Origin: Rhodoferax koreense
Lineage (GTDB): Bacteria > Pseudomonadota > Gammaproteobacteria > Burkholderiales > Burkholderiaceae_C
NCBI RefSeq assembly: GCF_001955695.1
Contig: NZ_CP019236.1
Span: 2,666,001-2,730,000 of the forward strand
Direction: 5' to 3'
Length of the DNA: 64,000 bases
Made by a program: the position numbers and the translations under genes
The notes under the pieces: generated by a model
Seen by the model: the letters and a program-made list of their open reading frames with translations, nothing else
Told to the model about the DNA's origin: nothing
Database searches by the model: none
Shown here: in pieces, positions 46,589-55,056 of the stretch
Layout: each line of letters starts with the position of its first letter
Position numbering within the stretch: the stretch's first letter is position 1

Positions 46589-48454
46589 ATGTTGATTTCG
46601 AAAAAGCTACGCCGGTTCGCGCAGATCCTGGTCGTGGGCAATATGGCCATCCTGGCGTTGCTGGTACTGACGGTCACCAGCGCCTTGCTGAGCAGCCACG
46701 AAGCCTATTTTCTGCGCGTCCGGCACACGGTGCAGAATCTGGCGGGCACGTTGAGCCTCGGCGTCAGCGCGGAAGTCAGGCAGGTCGACAATGCGCTGTT
46801 GTCCGCTGTTCAGCAACTCAACAGGCTGGATGCTCTCTGGCGGGTCGATCCGGTATTGACGCAGCAGATCGTCGACGAGCTGAAGGCCCAGGTCCCCCAG
46901 GTGGATGCGCTGCGGCTGACCGATGAGCGTGGCTTCGTGCTCGGCGCGCAGGGGGCGGCGGCGATTTTCGTGGGCGACCGGGACTATTTCAGGCAGGCCC
47001 GCGAACGACCGGACCGGCTGGTAATCTCCGAGCCGATCGAGGGGCGAACGAGCAAAAGGTGGGGGATTGTGCTGGCGCGCGCCCGGGTGGCGGCCGACGG
47101 AAGCTTCAAGGGCGTGGTGTACGCCACCATGTCCAGCGCGCATTTCGTGGACGGATTCGATGACTACGCGCTGGGTTCGCAAGGGGCCGTGACCCTGCGC
47201 TCGGCATCGCTCAGGCTCATCGCCCGGTTTTCGGCTGGCGATCCCGCGCCGCAGTCAGGTTTCGGAACGGTGAACGTCTCTGCCGAGTTGAGTGGCGCGC
47301 TTGCGGCCCATCCGCAGGAAGGTTTTTTCGTTTCGCACACCGCGCTCGACGGGATCGAGCGCGCATCGGCCTACCAACGGGTGCCCGGCTATCCATTGCT
47401 GCTGCTGGTCGGACTGGGGACCGACGACTTCTATGCGCCCTGGCGCCGGCAGGCCGCCGAACTGGTGAGCTTGGCCGCCGCGCTGGCGTTTCTGGTGGTG
47501 AGCCTGTCGGCGTTTCTCTACCAGCGCCATGCACTTCAACTGCGCAACCAGCGGGAGCTCACGCGGCTTGCGGGCGAACGCGAGGCCTTGCTGCAGAGCG
47601 GCATCGTGGCGATGGCCAAGCTGAAGGACCGCACGGTGCTGTGGCACAACCAGGCGCTCGGCGATACCTTCGGATATGGCGCCGGCGAACTGCTGGGCCA
47701 GCCCATACGGATGCTCTATCCGGATGAAGCTTCTTACCAGAAGGTGGGCCTGGCCTACAAACAATTGTCCGAGGGTTGCCAATACCGCATGCAATTGCAG
47801 ATGGCGCGCAAGGATGGGCGCCTGATCTGGGTAGACCTCAGCGGTTCTCCGCTGACGAACGGCGAATCCCTGTGGATGATGGTGGACATCACCGCGGTCA
47901 AGGATGGCGAGACACAGGCGCGGCACATGGCGATGCACGATCCGCTCACCGGGCTGGCCAACCGCGCCTACCTGGCGCAGGACCTCGGCTACGCCTTACG
48001 CGATGCGGAACGCAACAGCCGGGGTCTCGCCGTGTGTTACCTCGATCTCGACGGTTTCAAGGCCATCAACGACCTTCATGGCCACGAGGCGGGTGACCGG
48101 GTCCTCATCGAGATGGCGCGGCGCATGGTTGCTTGTGTGCGCGCGAACGACCTGGTCGCGCGGATCGGCGGAGACGAGTTCGTCATCGTGTTGAGCGATC
48201 TCGATGGCATCGAGCAGCTGCACATCGCTCTGCGCCGTCTGCTGGAGGCGCTGGGCCTGCCGCTGGGGCTGGGCGATGGCACGCAGGCCTGCGTGGGCGC
48301 CAGTATCGGCGTGAGCATCCATCCCGAACATGGCTCCGAGGCCGAGAGCCTGATCCGGCTGGCGGACCAGGCAATGTATGTCGCCAAGCGCGGTGGCAAG
48401 AACCGTTTCTCCGTCCACGACGGCCGGCAGCCCGAGCGGTCCGTCGCAGGCTGA
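46589..48454 (+). CDS. Membrane-bound diguanylate cyclase with Cache and PAS sensor domains
   Basis: A 621-residue protein: TM1 about residues 12-36, extracytoplasmic dCache-like sensor about 40-285 (VGDRDYFRQARERPD), TM2 about 288-312, PAS about 330-450, GGDEF domain about 455-610. The active site GGDEF is intact at residues 527-531, and the product-inhibition I-site RAND (518-521) lies five residues before it. It therefore should make cyclic-di-GMP under feedback control. No EAL domain. ATG 46589 places the signal-anchor at the N-terminus; a 16-residue extension is possible. Confidence 0.9.
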   Translation: MLISKKLRRFAQILVVGNMAILALLVLTVTSALLSSHEAYFLRVRHTVQNLAGTLSLGVSAEVRQVDNALLSAVQQLNRLDALWRVDPVLTQQIVDELKAQVPQVDALRLTDERGFVLGAQGAAAIFVGDRDYFRQARERPDRLVISEPIEGRTSKRWGIVLARARVAADGSFKGVVYATMSSAHFVDGFDDYALGSQGAVTLRSASLRLIARFSAGDPAPQSGFGTVNVSAELSGALAAHPQEGFFVSHTALDGIERASAYQRVPGYPLLLLVGLGTDDFYAPWRRQAAELVSLAAALAFLVVSLSAFLYQRHALQLRNQRELTRLAGEREALLQSGIVAMAKLKDRTVLWHNQALGDTFGYGAGELLGQPIRMLYPDEASYQKVGLAYKQLSEGCQYRMQLQMARKDGRLIWVDLSGSPLTNGESLWMMVDITAVKDGETQARHMAMHDPLTGLANRAYLAQDLGYALRDAERNSRGLAVCYLDLDGFKAINDLHGHEAGDRVLIEMARRMVACVRANDLVARIGGDEFVIVLSDLDGIEQLHIALRRLLEALGLPLGLGDGTQACVGASIGVSIHPEHGSEAESLIRLADQAMYVAKRGGKNRFSVHDGRQPERSVAG

Positions 48455-48476
48455 GGCGCCGCGACGGCGGCCTGGC

Positions 48477-49949
48477 TCAGCAGGGTTGTCCCTTGCGTTC
48501 GAGAACCCAGGCTGGCGCGTCCTGGAGCGCCACGGGGCGAAGGAAACGGTCGACCGCCGCATAACCGACCGAAGTGCCGAATGGCTGGGTCGAGGCCGGA
48601 TAGGGGCCGCCGTGCTGCTGCGCCGCGGCCACGGCCACGCCGGTGGGCACGCCGCTGAACAACACCCGGCCCGCCACCTGCGAGGCCGCCCGCACGAGGC
48701 GGCGATGCTCCGGCGTATCCGCCTCGGCACCCCACAAAGTCACGGTGAGCGAGCCGCCCACGGTCTGCAGCACGGCCACGGCGTCGTCGATCGACAAGGT
48801 GCGCACCACCAGCGCCGCGGAGCCGAACACTTCTTCCTGCAGTTCGTGGTGCTGGATGAAGTCGGCTGCCGTCACCTCGGCGAGGTAGGGTCGCGGCGCG
48901 AGGCTGCCGGCCGCAGACGCGTCCTGCACCAGGGGCTTGAGCACGCTCGACGCGCGCCAGCGTGCCACGCCACGGTCGAAGGTGGCACGGATGCCGGCCG
49001 ACAGCATCGCGTGCGGCTGCTGCGCCTGCAGCGCCTTGGCCAGGTTCTGCACGAAGGCGTCGCCGTCCGCGCCGGCGGGCACGACGATCACGCCGGGGCT
49101 GGTGCAGAACTGGCCCGCGCCGAGGCAGATCGAGCCGGCCAGCGTCGTGGCGAGCTCGGCGCTCTTCTCGAGAGCGGCGGGCAGCACCAGCAGCGGATTG
49201 ATGGAGCCGAGTTCGCCGTAGAACGGGATCGGCCGCGGCCGCTCCGCCGCCACCTTGGCCAGCGCCGTGCCGCCCTTGAACGAACCGGTGAAGGCCACGG
49301 CCGCAATCGCTGGCGCGTTCACCAGCGCCACGCCGACTTCGATCGAGCCACCCTCGACGAACTGAAAGACGCCCGCCGGCAATCCGGCGGCGTCCACCAC
49401 CCGATGTGCCAGCGCCGCGGTCATGCGCGAGAGCTCGGGGTGGGCCGGATGGCCCTTCACCACGACCGGGCAACCCGCGGCAAGTGCCGCAGCGGAGTCA
49501 CCGCCGAGCACGGAGAACGCGAACGGAAAGTTGCTCGCCGAGAACATTGCCACCGGGCCGAGCGGCACCCGGGTGCGCGTGAGGTGCGGCCGGCCCACGG
49601 GTGGCGTGCCGGCAATGGCGGCGTCGTCCACCACGGCATGGATGGTGCCGGCGGCCAGCACATCCGCGAAGCCGTTGAGCTGGAAGATCGTGCGGTCCAG
49701 TTCGCCGTTGAGGCGGGGCAGGCCGAGGCCGGTTTCCCGGTCGGCCAGCGCGACGAGTTTCTCACGGTCGGCCTCGAGCGCGGCGGCCAGCGCACGCAGC
49801 AGCGCGCCGCGCACGGCCGCCGAGGTGGCGGCGAAATCACCGGCCACGGCTTCGGCGGCCGCCGCCGCGGCGTCGATGTCGGCGAGCGTCGATTCGGGCC
49901 AGGCCGCACCGACGGGTTGGCCGGTGCGGGCTTCGATGGATTGCAGCAT
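48477..49949 (-). CDS. Aldehyde dehydrogenase, probable alpha-ketoglutarate semialdehyde dehydrogenase
   Basis: A 490-residue ALDH. Catalytic cysteine Cys282 in LGAGQFCTSPGV, general base Glu246 in PFYGELGSINPLL, oxyanion Asn140 in FSASNFPFAFSVLGGD, and cofactor loop FTGSFKGGTAL. The FYGELGSINP and GAGQFCT(S/N)PG motifs mark the 2,5-dioxovalerate/KGSA dehydrogenase (type III) group. It would oxidise alpha-ketoglutarate semialdehyde to alpha-ketoglutarate, which is the step missing from the hydroxyproline operon 30 kb away. ATG 49949; an upstream extension in frame is basic and unlikely. Confidence 0.83.
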   Translation of the reverse strand: MLQSIEARTGQPVGAAWPESTLADIDAAAAAAEAVAGDFAATSAAVRGALLRALAAALEADREKLVALADRETGLGLPRLNGELDRTIFQLNGFADVLAAGTIHAVVDDAAIAGTPPVGRPHLTRTRVPLGPVAMFSASNFPFAFSVLGGDSAAALAAGCPVVVKGHPAHPELSRMTAALAHRVVDAAGLPAGVFQFVEGGSIEVGVALVNAPAIAAVAFTGSFKGGTALAKVAAERPRPIPFYGELGSINPLLVLPAALEKSAELATTLAGSICLGAGQFCTSPGVIVVPAGADGDAFVQNLAKALQAQQPHAMLSAGIRATFDRGVARWRASSVLKPLVQDASAAGSLAPRPYLAEVTAADFIQHHELQEEVFGSAALVVRTLSIDDAVAVLQTVGGSLTVTLWGAEADTPEHRRLVRAASQVAGRVLFSGVPTGVAVAAAQQHGGPYPASTQPFGTSVGYAAVDRFLRPVALQDAPAWVLERKGQPC

Positions 49950-50126
49950 CAGGATTCCTTGCGTGTTGTGAGAAGCATGTTGTAGGAAGGGCGCAGCGCT
50001 CTTCGGGGCGCGGGCGCGTCCGGATTTTCGCTTCGCCGCCGAGCGGAAGCCCGCGCTGGACCGAATGTCCTTCGCGTCGGCCGGCAAAGCCCGGCGATGG
50101 GGCGACCGACCGCGCAGCGCCAGCCG

Positions 50127-50936
50127 CTAGTCGAACGCCCAGGCTGCGAGACAGGTCGGGCCGACCGCGCCGCGCCAGAGCCGGCGTGCGGGCAGGTCCG
50201 AGCCGGCGCCGCTGGCCACCATCAGCGGCAGCAGGTGTTCCTCGCGCGGATGGGACGCACGGCCGCCCGGTGCGCGGCTCCACTGCGCGAGGCCGTGGGC
50301 GCGTTGGTCGCGGTCGCCGGCCAGTGTCTGGTCCAGCCAATCGTGGAAGGCATAGGACGCGGCGGCGTTGGCCGCGAAGTCGCGCAGGTTGTGGTAGCTC
50401 ATGCCGGCCCCGACGATCAGCACGCCCTCGTCACGCAAGCCCTGCAGCGCGGCGCCCAGGCGGCAATGCAACGCCGGGTCGAGGCCGAGCTGCAACGACA
50501 TCGCCACCACCGGCACGTCCGCATCGGGGAACATCACTTTCAGCGGGATGAAAACACCGTGGTCCCAGCCGTAACCCCGGTCCACCACGGCGGGAAAGCC
50601 CGCTTGCAGCAGCCGGGTGGCGGCGCGTTCGGCCAGTGCGGGCAGGCCAGGCGCGTCGTAGGTGATTTCGTAGGTTTCCGGCGGAAAGCCGTAGTAGTCG
50701 TAAATCAGCCCGGGCTGCTCCGCGCCGGTGAAGCTCGGCACGGCCGTCTCCCAGTGCGCGGTGATGATCAGGATGGCCGATGGCTTCGTGGGCAGGAGGC
50801 GGTGCAGGCCACGCAGGAAATCCTCGGTCGCCTGGTAGCGCTGCTTGCGTTCGCCGGTCATGAAAAACGACGGCCCGCCGCCGTGCGGGATGTACACGGC
50901 TGGCATGCGTTGCGTGGGCGACGGGCTTGGCGTCAT
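50127..50936 (-). CDS. LigB/DODA-type class III extradiol dioxygenase family protein
   Basis: A 269-residue protein of the YgiD/4,5-DOPA-dioxygenase branch. Metal-binding histidines are visible in YIPHGGGPSFF (His18), IITAHWET (His61), GWDHGVFIPL and REEHLLPLM. Members open catechol rings next to a hydroxyl or act on DOPA-like phenols. It lies between a semialdehyde dehydrogenase and a dienelactone-hydrolase-like gene, a grouping that could suggest aromatic breakdown, but intergenic gaps (177 nt and 18 nt) only support co-transcription with the upstream hydrolase gene. Confidence 0.85.
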   Translation of the reverse strand: MTPSPSPTQRMPAVYIPHGGGPSFFMTGERKQRYQATEDFLRGLHRLLPTKPSAILIITAHWETAVPSFTGAEQPGLIYDYYGFPPETYEITYDAPGLPALAERAATRLLQAGFPAVVDRGYGWDHGVFIPLKVMFPDADVPVVAMSLQLGLDPALHCRLGAALQGLRDEGVLIVGAGMSYHNLRDFAANAAASYAFHDWLDQTLAGDRDQRAHGLAQWSRAPGGRASHPREEHLLPLMVASGAGSDLPARRLWRGAVGPTCLAAWAFD

Positions 50937-50954
50937 CTCGATCCCGCTTCCCGG

Positions 50955-51842
50955 TCAAGAAAGGTATTTCTTGAACCAGGCCACGGTGCGCTCCCAGGCC
51001 AGCTTGGCCGCGGCCTCGTCGTAGCGTGGGGTGGAATCGTTGTGGAAGCCATGGTTGACGCCCTTGTAGATGTAGGCCTCGTAGGTCTTGTTGTTGGCCT
51101 TGAGCGCCGCCTCGTAGGCCGGCCAGCCCTGGTTGATGCCGGTGTCGAGTTCGGCATAGTGCAACAGCAGCGGCGCCTTGATCCGGGCCACGTCCTCCGC
51201 CTTCGGCTGGCGCCCATAGAAGGGTACGGCCGCGCCGAGCTCGGGATAGGCCACGGCCGCCGCATTGGCCACGCCGCCGCCGTAGCAGAAGCCGGTGATG
51301 CCGACCTTGCCGGTGGTGGCGTCGTGCTTCATCAGGAACTCGATGGCCGCGAAGAAGTCGTTCATCAGCTTGGTCGGGTCGACCTGCGCCTGCAGCGCCA
51401 GGCCTTTCGGGTCGTTGCCCGGATAGCCGCCGACAGAACTCAACCCATCGGGTGCGAGCGCAATGAAGCCGGCCTTGGCCGTGCGCCGCGCCACGTCCTC
51501 GATGTAGGGGTTCAGGCCTCGGTTTTCGTGCACCACGACCACGCCCGGCACCTTGCCCGTGGCCTTGGCCGGCCGCACGAGATAGCCGCGCACCTGGCCA
51601 TGGCCGTTGGGCGATGGGTAGGTGACGTAGTCGGCCACGATCTCGGGATCGGTGAAGGCCACCTGCTGCGCCAGCGCGTAGTTGGGGCTCAGCGCGGCCA
51701 GCATGCCGGCGGCGGTAAGCCCGCCCACGGCGTATTTCGCGGCACGGTCGAGGAACTCCCGCCGAGCGATCTTGCCGTGGACGTAGTAGTCGTAGAGTTC
51801 CAGAATCTCCTGGGGGAAATCTTTCGCGGTCATGCGGGTCAT
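50955..51842 (-). CDS. Dienelactone hydrolase family protein with a Tat-like N-terminus
   Basis: A 295-residue alpha/beta hydrolase. The nucleophile is cysteine in GITGFCYGGGVANAAAV, with acid Asp in ELDTGINQ and His in KGVNHGFHND, the Cys-Asp-His triad of dienelactone hydrolases. An approximately 60-residue N-terminal extension contains ARREFLDRAAKYAVGGLTAA and ALSPNYALAQQ, resembling a twin-arginine signal with an Ala-x-Ala cleavage site, so the enzyme is probably exported. That is unusual for a cytoplasmic hydrolase family. 18 nt upstream of the dioxygenase gene. Confidence 0.82.
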   Translation of the reverse strand: MTRMTAKDFPQEILELYDYYVHGKIARREFLDRAAKYAVGGLTAAGMLAALSPNYALAQQVAFTDPEIVADYVTYPSPNGHGQVRGYLVRPAKATGKVPGVVVVHENRGLNPYIEDVARRTAKAGFIALAPDGLSSVGGYPGNDPKGLALQAQVDPTKLMNDFFAAIEFLMKHDATTGKVGITGFCYGGGVANAAAVAYPELGAAVPFYGRQPKAEDVARIKAPLLLHYAELDTGINQGWPAYEAALKANNKTYEAYIYKGVNHGFHNDSTPRYDEAAAKLAWERTVAWFKKYLS

Positions 51843-52003
51843 GGTTTTCTCCTTGTTCGAGTTTCGAAGGTGCCGCGCGCATCATGGGCGATACGCCCGC
51901 GGCGTGGTCCGAGGGCGGCGATTGTCCGAGCAACCCATGGGGGATCAGCCATGGGCCGGCCATCATAGGCCGCCATCAGCGGCCGATGACAACCGGCCCG
52001 GGG

Positions 52004-53572
52004 TCAGATCCTCTTCGAACGCCGCAGGTAACGGTCGACGGCTTCGAAGAACAGTTCGCTGCACAGCGCCAGGCCGGCCGCGGGCAGCGCGCCGGCAAGC
52101 ATCAGCGCACTGTCGTTCAGGGCCAGGCCGGTGACGATGCGTTCGCCCAGGCCGCCGGCGCCGATGAAGGCGGCGATGGTGGCCGTGCCGATGGCGATCG
52201 CGCTGGCGGTGCGGATGCCCGCCATGACCGTCGGCAACGCGATGGGCAACTCGATGGCGCCCATGCGCTGGCCCGGCGTCATGCCCAGCGCCAATGCGGC
52301 ATTGCGCAGGCCGGGCGGTACCTCGGACAGACCGGCCACGGTATTGCTCAGGATCGGCAACACGGAGTAGACCATCAGGGCCAGGAGGGCGGGCCAACGG
52401 CCGATCACGCCCAGCACGGCGATCAGCACGGCCAGCAGCGCCAGCGAAGGAATGGTCTGCAGCACCCCGGCCGTGCCGAGCGCCAGGGCGCGCAGCTTGG
52501 GATGCGGGAACAGCAGCACGCCCAGCGGCACGGCCAGCAGCGTGGCCACGCCCACCGAGACCAGCACCAGCACCAGGTGTTGCCAGGTGAGGCGCCAGAG
52601 GTCGTCGCCGATGAGCCGCTGCCACAGCTGGGCGCCGAACGACTGGCTGGTCTTGCCGACCTTCTGCAGCGTGGCCTGTTGGCCGCCGGCGAGCGCCTGC
52701 GCGGTGTTCTGCACCAGGAACTGGCGGGCGATCGCGTCGAACGGCTGGCTGGCGAGCTCGGCCTGGGCGTTCATCGCGATCATGGTCGCCTCGTTGATGC
52801 GGCCCTCGAGCTTCTGCAGTGCGGCCCAGGCGGCGGGATGTTTCTGCGGCAGGTCGAGCCGGTACAGCAGCACTGCGTCATACCGGGGGAAGTAGGCCTG
52901 GTCGTCCTGCAGCACCAGGAGGCCGAGATGGTCGATCTTCGCGTCCGTGGTGTAGATGTCCATCACGTCGATCTGCTTCTGCGCGATGGCGTCGTAGGCC
53001 AGGCCGTGGTCCAGTCCGATGGGCTGGCCGCCGAGCTGGTAGCGCGCGGCCAGGCCCTTCCAGCCATCGGCACGGCCGATGAATTCGTTGGACAGGCCGA
53101 GCTTGAGCGTGGGGTGTTTGGCCAGGTCGCTCAGCGTCTTGATGCCGAGTTCATCGGCTTGCGCCCGGCGCATGGCCAGGGCGTAGCCGTCGTTGAAGCC
53201 CAGCGGCACGGCCGCGCCCAGGCCGAGCGGCACCAGGGCCTGGTTGATGGCGGCCAGGTTCATGGTGGCGTCGCCCTTGACGATCTCGAGCGCGATGGTG
53301 CCGGTGTATTCACCGTACACGTCGATCTGCCCCGAACGCAGCGCCTCGAAGACGATGGCGGTGTTGCCCAGGCCCTGCAGCACGCGGGTCTTGCCGCCCG
53401 CGGCCTGCGCGGTCTGGGCAATCACCTCGGCCAGGATGTAGGATTCGGTGAAGCGTTTCGAACCGACCTTGAGTTCGCCCTCCTGGGCATGCGCCAGGGC
53501 TGGCACGAAGATCGCAAGGCAGAAGCCCATCACCATCAAGGCGCGGCTGAAAAGTCGTGTGGTGCAACGCAT
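52004..53572 (-). CDS. Osmoprotectant ABC transporter, fused substrate-binding protein and permease
   Basis: A 522-residue fusion. Residues 1-29 form a signal peptide (LAIFVPALAHA). Residues about 33-300 are an OpuAC/OpuCC-type receptor for betaine or choline (KVGSKRFTESYILAEVIAQT, GEYTGTIALEI). Residues about 330-515 are an OpuCB/ProW-type permease with five or six helices and the loop GLSEVPPGLRNAALALGMTP that contacts the ATPase. No ATP-binding gene is present within this window on either side, so a partner must be encoded elsewhere. It is divergent from the deacetylase gene with a 61-nt gap. Confidence 0.87.
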   Translation of the reverse strand: MRCTTRLFSRALMVMGFCLAIFVPALAHAQEGELKVGSKRFTESYILAEVIAQTAQAAGGKTRVLQGLGNTAIVFEALRSGQIDVYGEYTGTIALEIVKGDATMNLAAINQALVPLGLGAAVPLGFNDGYALAMRRAQADELGIKTLSDLAKHPTLKLGLSNEFIGRADGWKGLAARYQLGGQPIGLDHGLAYDAIAQKQIDVMDIYTTDAKIDHLGLLVLQDDQAYFPRYDAVLLYRLDLPQKHPAAWAALQKLEGRINEATMIAMNAQAELASQPFDAIARQFLVQNTAQALAGGQQATLQKVGKTSQSFGAQLWQRLIGDDLWRLTWQHLVLVLVSVGVATLLAVPLGVLLFPHPKLRALALGTAGVLQTIPSLALLAVLIAVLGVIGRWPALLALMVYSVLPILSNTVAGLSEVPPGLRNAALALGMTPGQRMGAIELPIALPTVMAGIRTASAIAIGTATIAAFIGAGGLGERIVTGLALNDSALMLAGALPAAGLALCSELFFEAVDRYLRRSKRI

Positions 53573-53633
53573 CGTTCCACTATAGCGGCAGCCCCGTTTT
53601 TCAGTATTTCCAGACCTCGCGCCCCGAGCCTAC

Positions 53634-54530
53634 ATGTCGAGCCCTCGCTACAACACGCTGCCGCACCACGGACGCTTCGGCTACTCGGCCATCCACCAGC
53701 GGCCCGACTTCCGCTGGCCGGACGGCAAGCGCCTGGCCGTCTACCTCGGCTTCAACATCGAACATTTCGCCTTCGGCGAAGGCCTGGGCGCCAACCTCGG
53801 GCCGGTGTCGCCGCACCCGGACGTGCTCAACTACACCTGGCGCGAATATGGCAACCGTGTCGGCGTGTGGCGCTGCCTGGAGCTGTTCGATGCGCTCGGG
53901 TTGCCCGCCGGCACCCTGGTCAACACCGCGCTGTACGAGCATTGCCCCGACGTGATTGCAGCCTTCGTTGCGCGCGGCGATGAAATCATCGGCCATGGCC
54001 ACACCAATGCCGAACGGCAGGGCAGCATGCCCGAAGAGGTCGAACGCGAATTGCTGATCGATTGCCGCGAACGCATCCTGCAGCACAGTGGCACGGCCCC
54101 CACGGGCTGGCTGTCGCCCTGGATCGCGGAGAGCCCGCTCACGCCGGACCTGCTGGCCGAGACCGGCTACCGCTACAGCCTCAACTGGTGCCACGACGAC
54201 CAGCCCGTGGCGATGCATACGCGCGCTGGCCGGCTCTGGTCCATCCCCTATCCGCAGGAGCTCAACGACATCCCCATGATCATGGGCCGGCAGATGGACA
54301 TGAAGGATTTCGCGCAGATGATCGTCGACAACTTCGACGAGATGCTGGTGCAGTCGCTTGGCCAATCGCTGGTGATGGGCATTGCGCTGCATCCCTACAT
54401 CGTCGGCCAGCCTTACCGGCTGCGGCATCTGCGGCGGGCGCTGCAGCACATTGCGGCGCACCGCGACGACATCTGGTTCACCACGCCGGGCAGGATTGCC
54501 GGGGCGATGGACGAACGCTTCCCGGCCTAG
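53634..54530 (+). CDS. Polysaccharide deacetylase family protein, PuuE/allantoinase-like
   Basis: A 298-residue NodB-fold protein. It contains the N-terminal strand KRLAVYLGFNIEHFAFGEG, the helix region ALYEHCPDVIAAFVARGDEIIGHG and the family-typical GHGHTNAERQGSM. The sequence is of the PuuE type, the metal-independent allantoinases and related amidases, rather than a sugar deacetylase. Its 3' end overlaps the allA gene by 4 nt tail-to-tail, which links it to ureide metabolism. Actual substrate (allantoin, another cyclic ureide, or a chitin-like polymer) not proven. Confidence 0.72.
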   Translation: MSSPRYNTLPHHGRFGYSAIHQRPDFRWPDGKRLAVYLGFNIEHFAFGEGLGANLGPVSPHPDVLNYTWREYGNRVGVWRCLELFDALGLPAGTLVNTALYEHCPDVIAAFVARGDEIIGHGHTNAERQGSMPEEVERELLIDCRERILQHSGTAPTGWLSPWIAESPLTPDLLAETGYRYSLNWCHDDQPVAMHTRAGRLWSIPYPQELNDIPMIMGRQMDMKDFAQMIVDNFDEMLVQSLGQSLVMGIALHPYIVGQPYRLRHLRRALQHIAAHRDDIWFTTPGRIAGAMDERFPA

Positions 54531-55048
54531 CCGATCCAGGCCGCGCGCGGCCCGAGCGGGTATTCATCGCAGTTGTGATCGCCGGGTGCGCCACCGCGGT
54601 CGACGACAAGAAAGTCACTGGGCGCGTCGAGTGCGATCAGCGGATGGTGCCAGGTGCCGGACGCGTAGTTCACGCCCTGGCCGGGCTCGGCGCGGAAGCA
54701 GCGCATCGCACCGACGTCGGGCGTGGCCGCGTGCGGCGTGGCCGGCGCCACGACCACGAGGTAGGCGCGTTGCGACATCGGCACGAAGGCCTGGCTGCCC
54801 AGCGGATGGCGCTCCAGCAGCAGCAACCGCATCGGCAGCGTGCGCGGTTTGGCTTTGAAGATGCTGACGATGGCACGGCCGCCGCCGGTCGCCACGTCGA
54901 CCTGCGCGAGGTCATGGTAACGCTCGGCAAAACCTTCGTTGATCGTGAAGTGGCGCGCGTCGTGGCTGGCCTCGATCACGTCGCCGAAGGAGCGGAAGGA
55001 CTCTGCCGTGAGCGGCTCGATGACCAGCGCGGGGTTGGTGTCGGTCAT
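54527..55048 (-). CDS. allA: Ureidoglycolate lyase
   Basis: A 173-residue cupin-fold enzyme splitting ureidoglycolate into glyoxylate and urea. Family markers are IEPLTAESFRSFGDVIE near the start, LLLLERHPLGSQAFVPM, and GVNYASGTWHHPLIAL. Full length for AllA. ATG 55048 starts 8 nt after the RpiR stop, so it is the last gene of the seven-gene operon. It is the only gene here with a firm link to the allantoin/ureide pathway. Confidence 0.87.
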   Translation of the reverse strand: MTDTNPALVIEPLTAESFRSFGDVIEASHDARHFTINEGFAERYHDLAQVDVATGGGRAIVSIFKAKPRTLPMRLLLLERHPLGSQAFVPMSQRAYLVVVAPATPHAATPDVGAMRCFRAEPGQGVNYASGTWHHPLIALDAPSDFLVVDRGGAPGDHNCDEYPLGPRAAWIG

Positions 55049-55056
55049 GTTGGCTC

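Noticed and set aside
51968..51984. GGCCGC-catca-GCGGCC hairpin downstream of the osmoprotectant transporter gene as a terminator
   Set aside because: No T-run follows on the relevant strand, and short GC hairpins are frequent by chance here.
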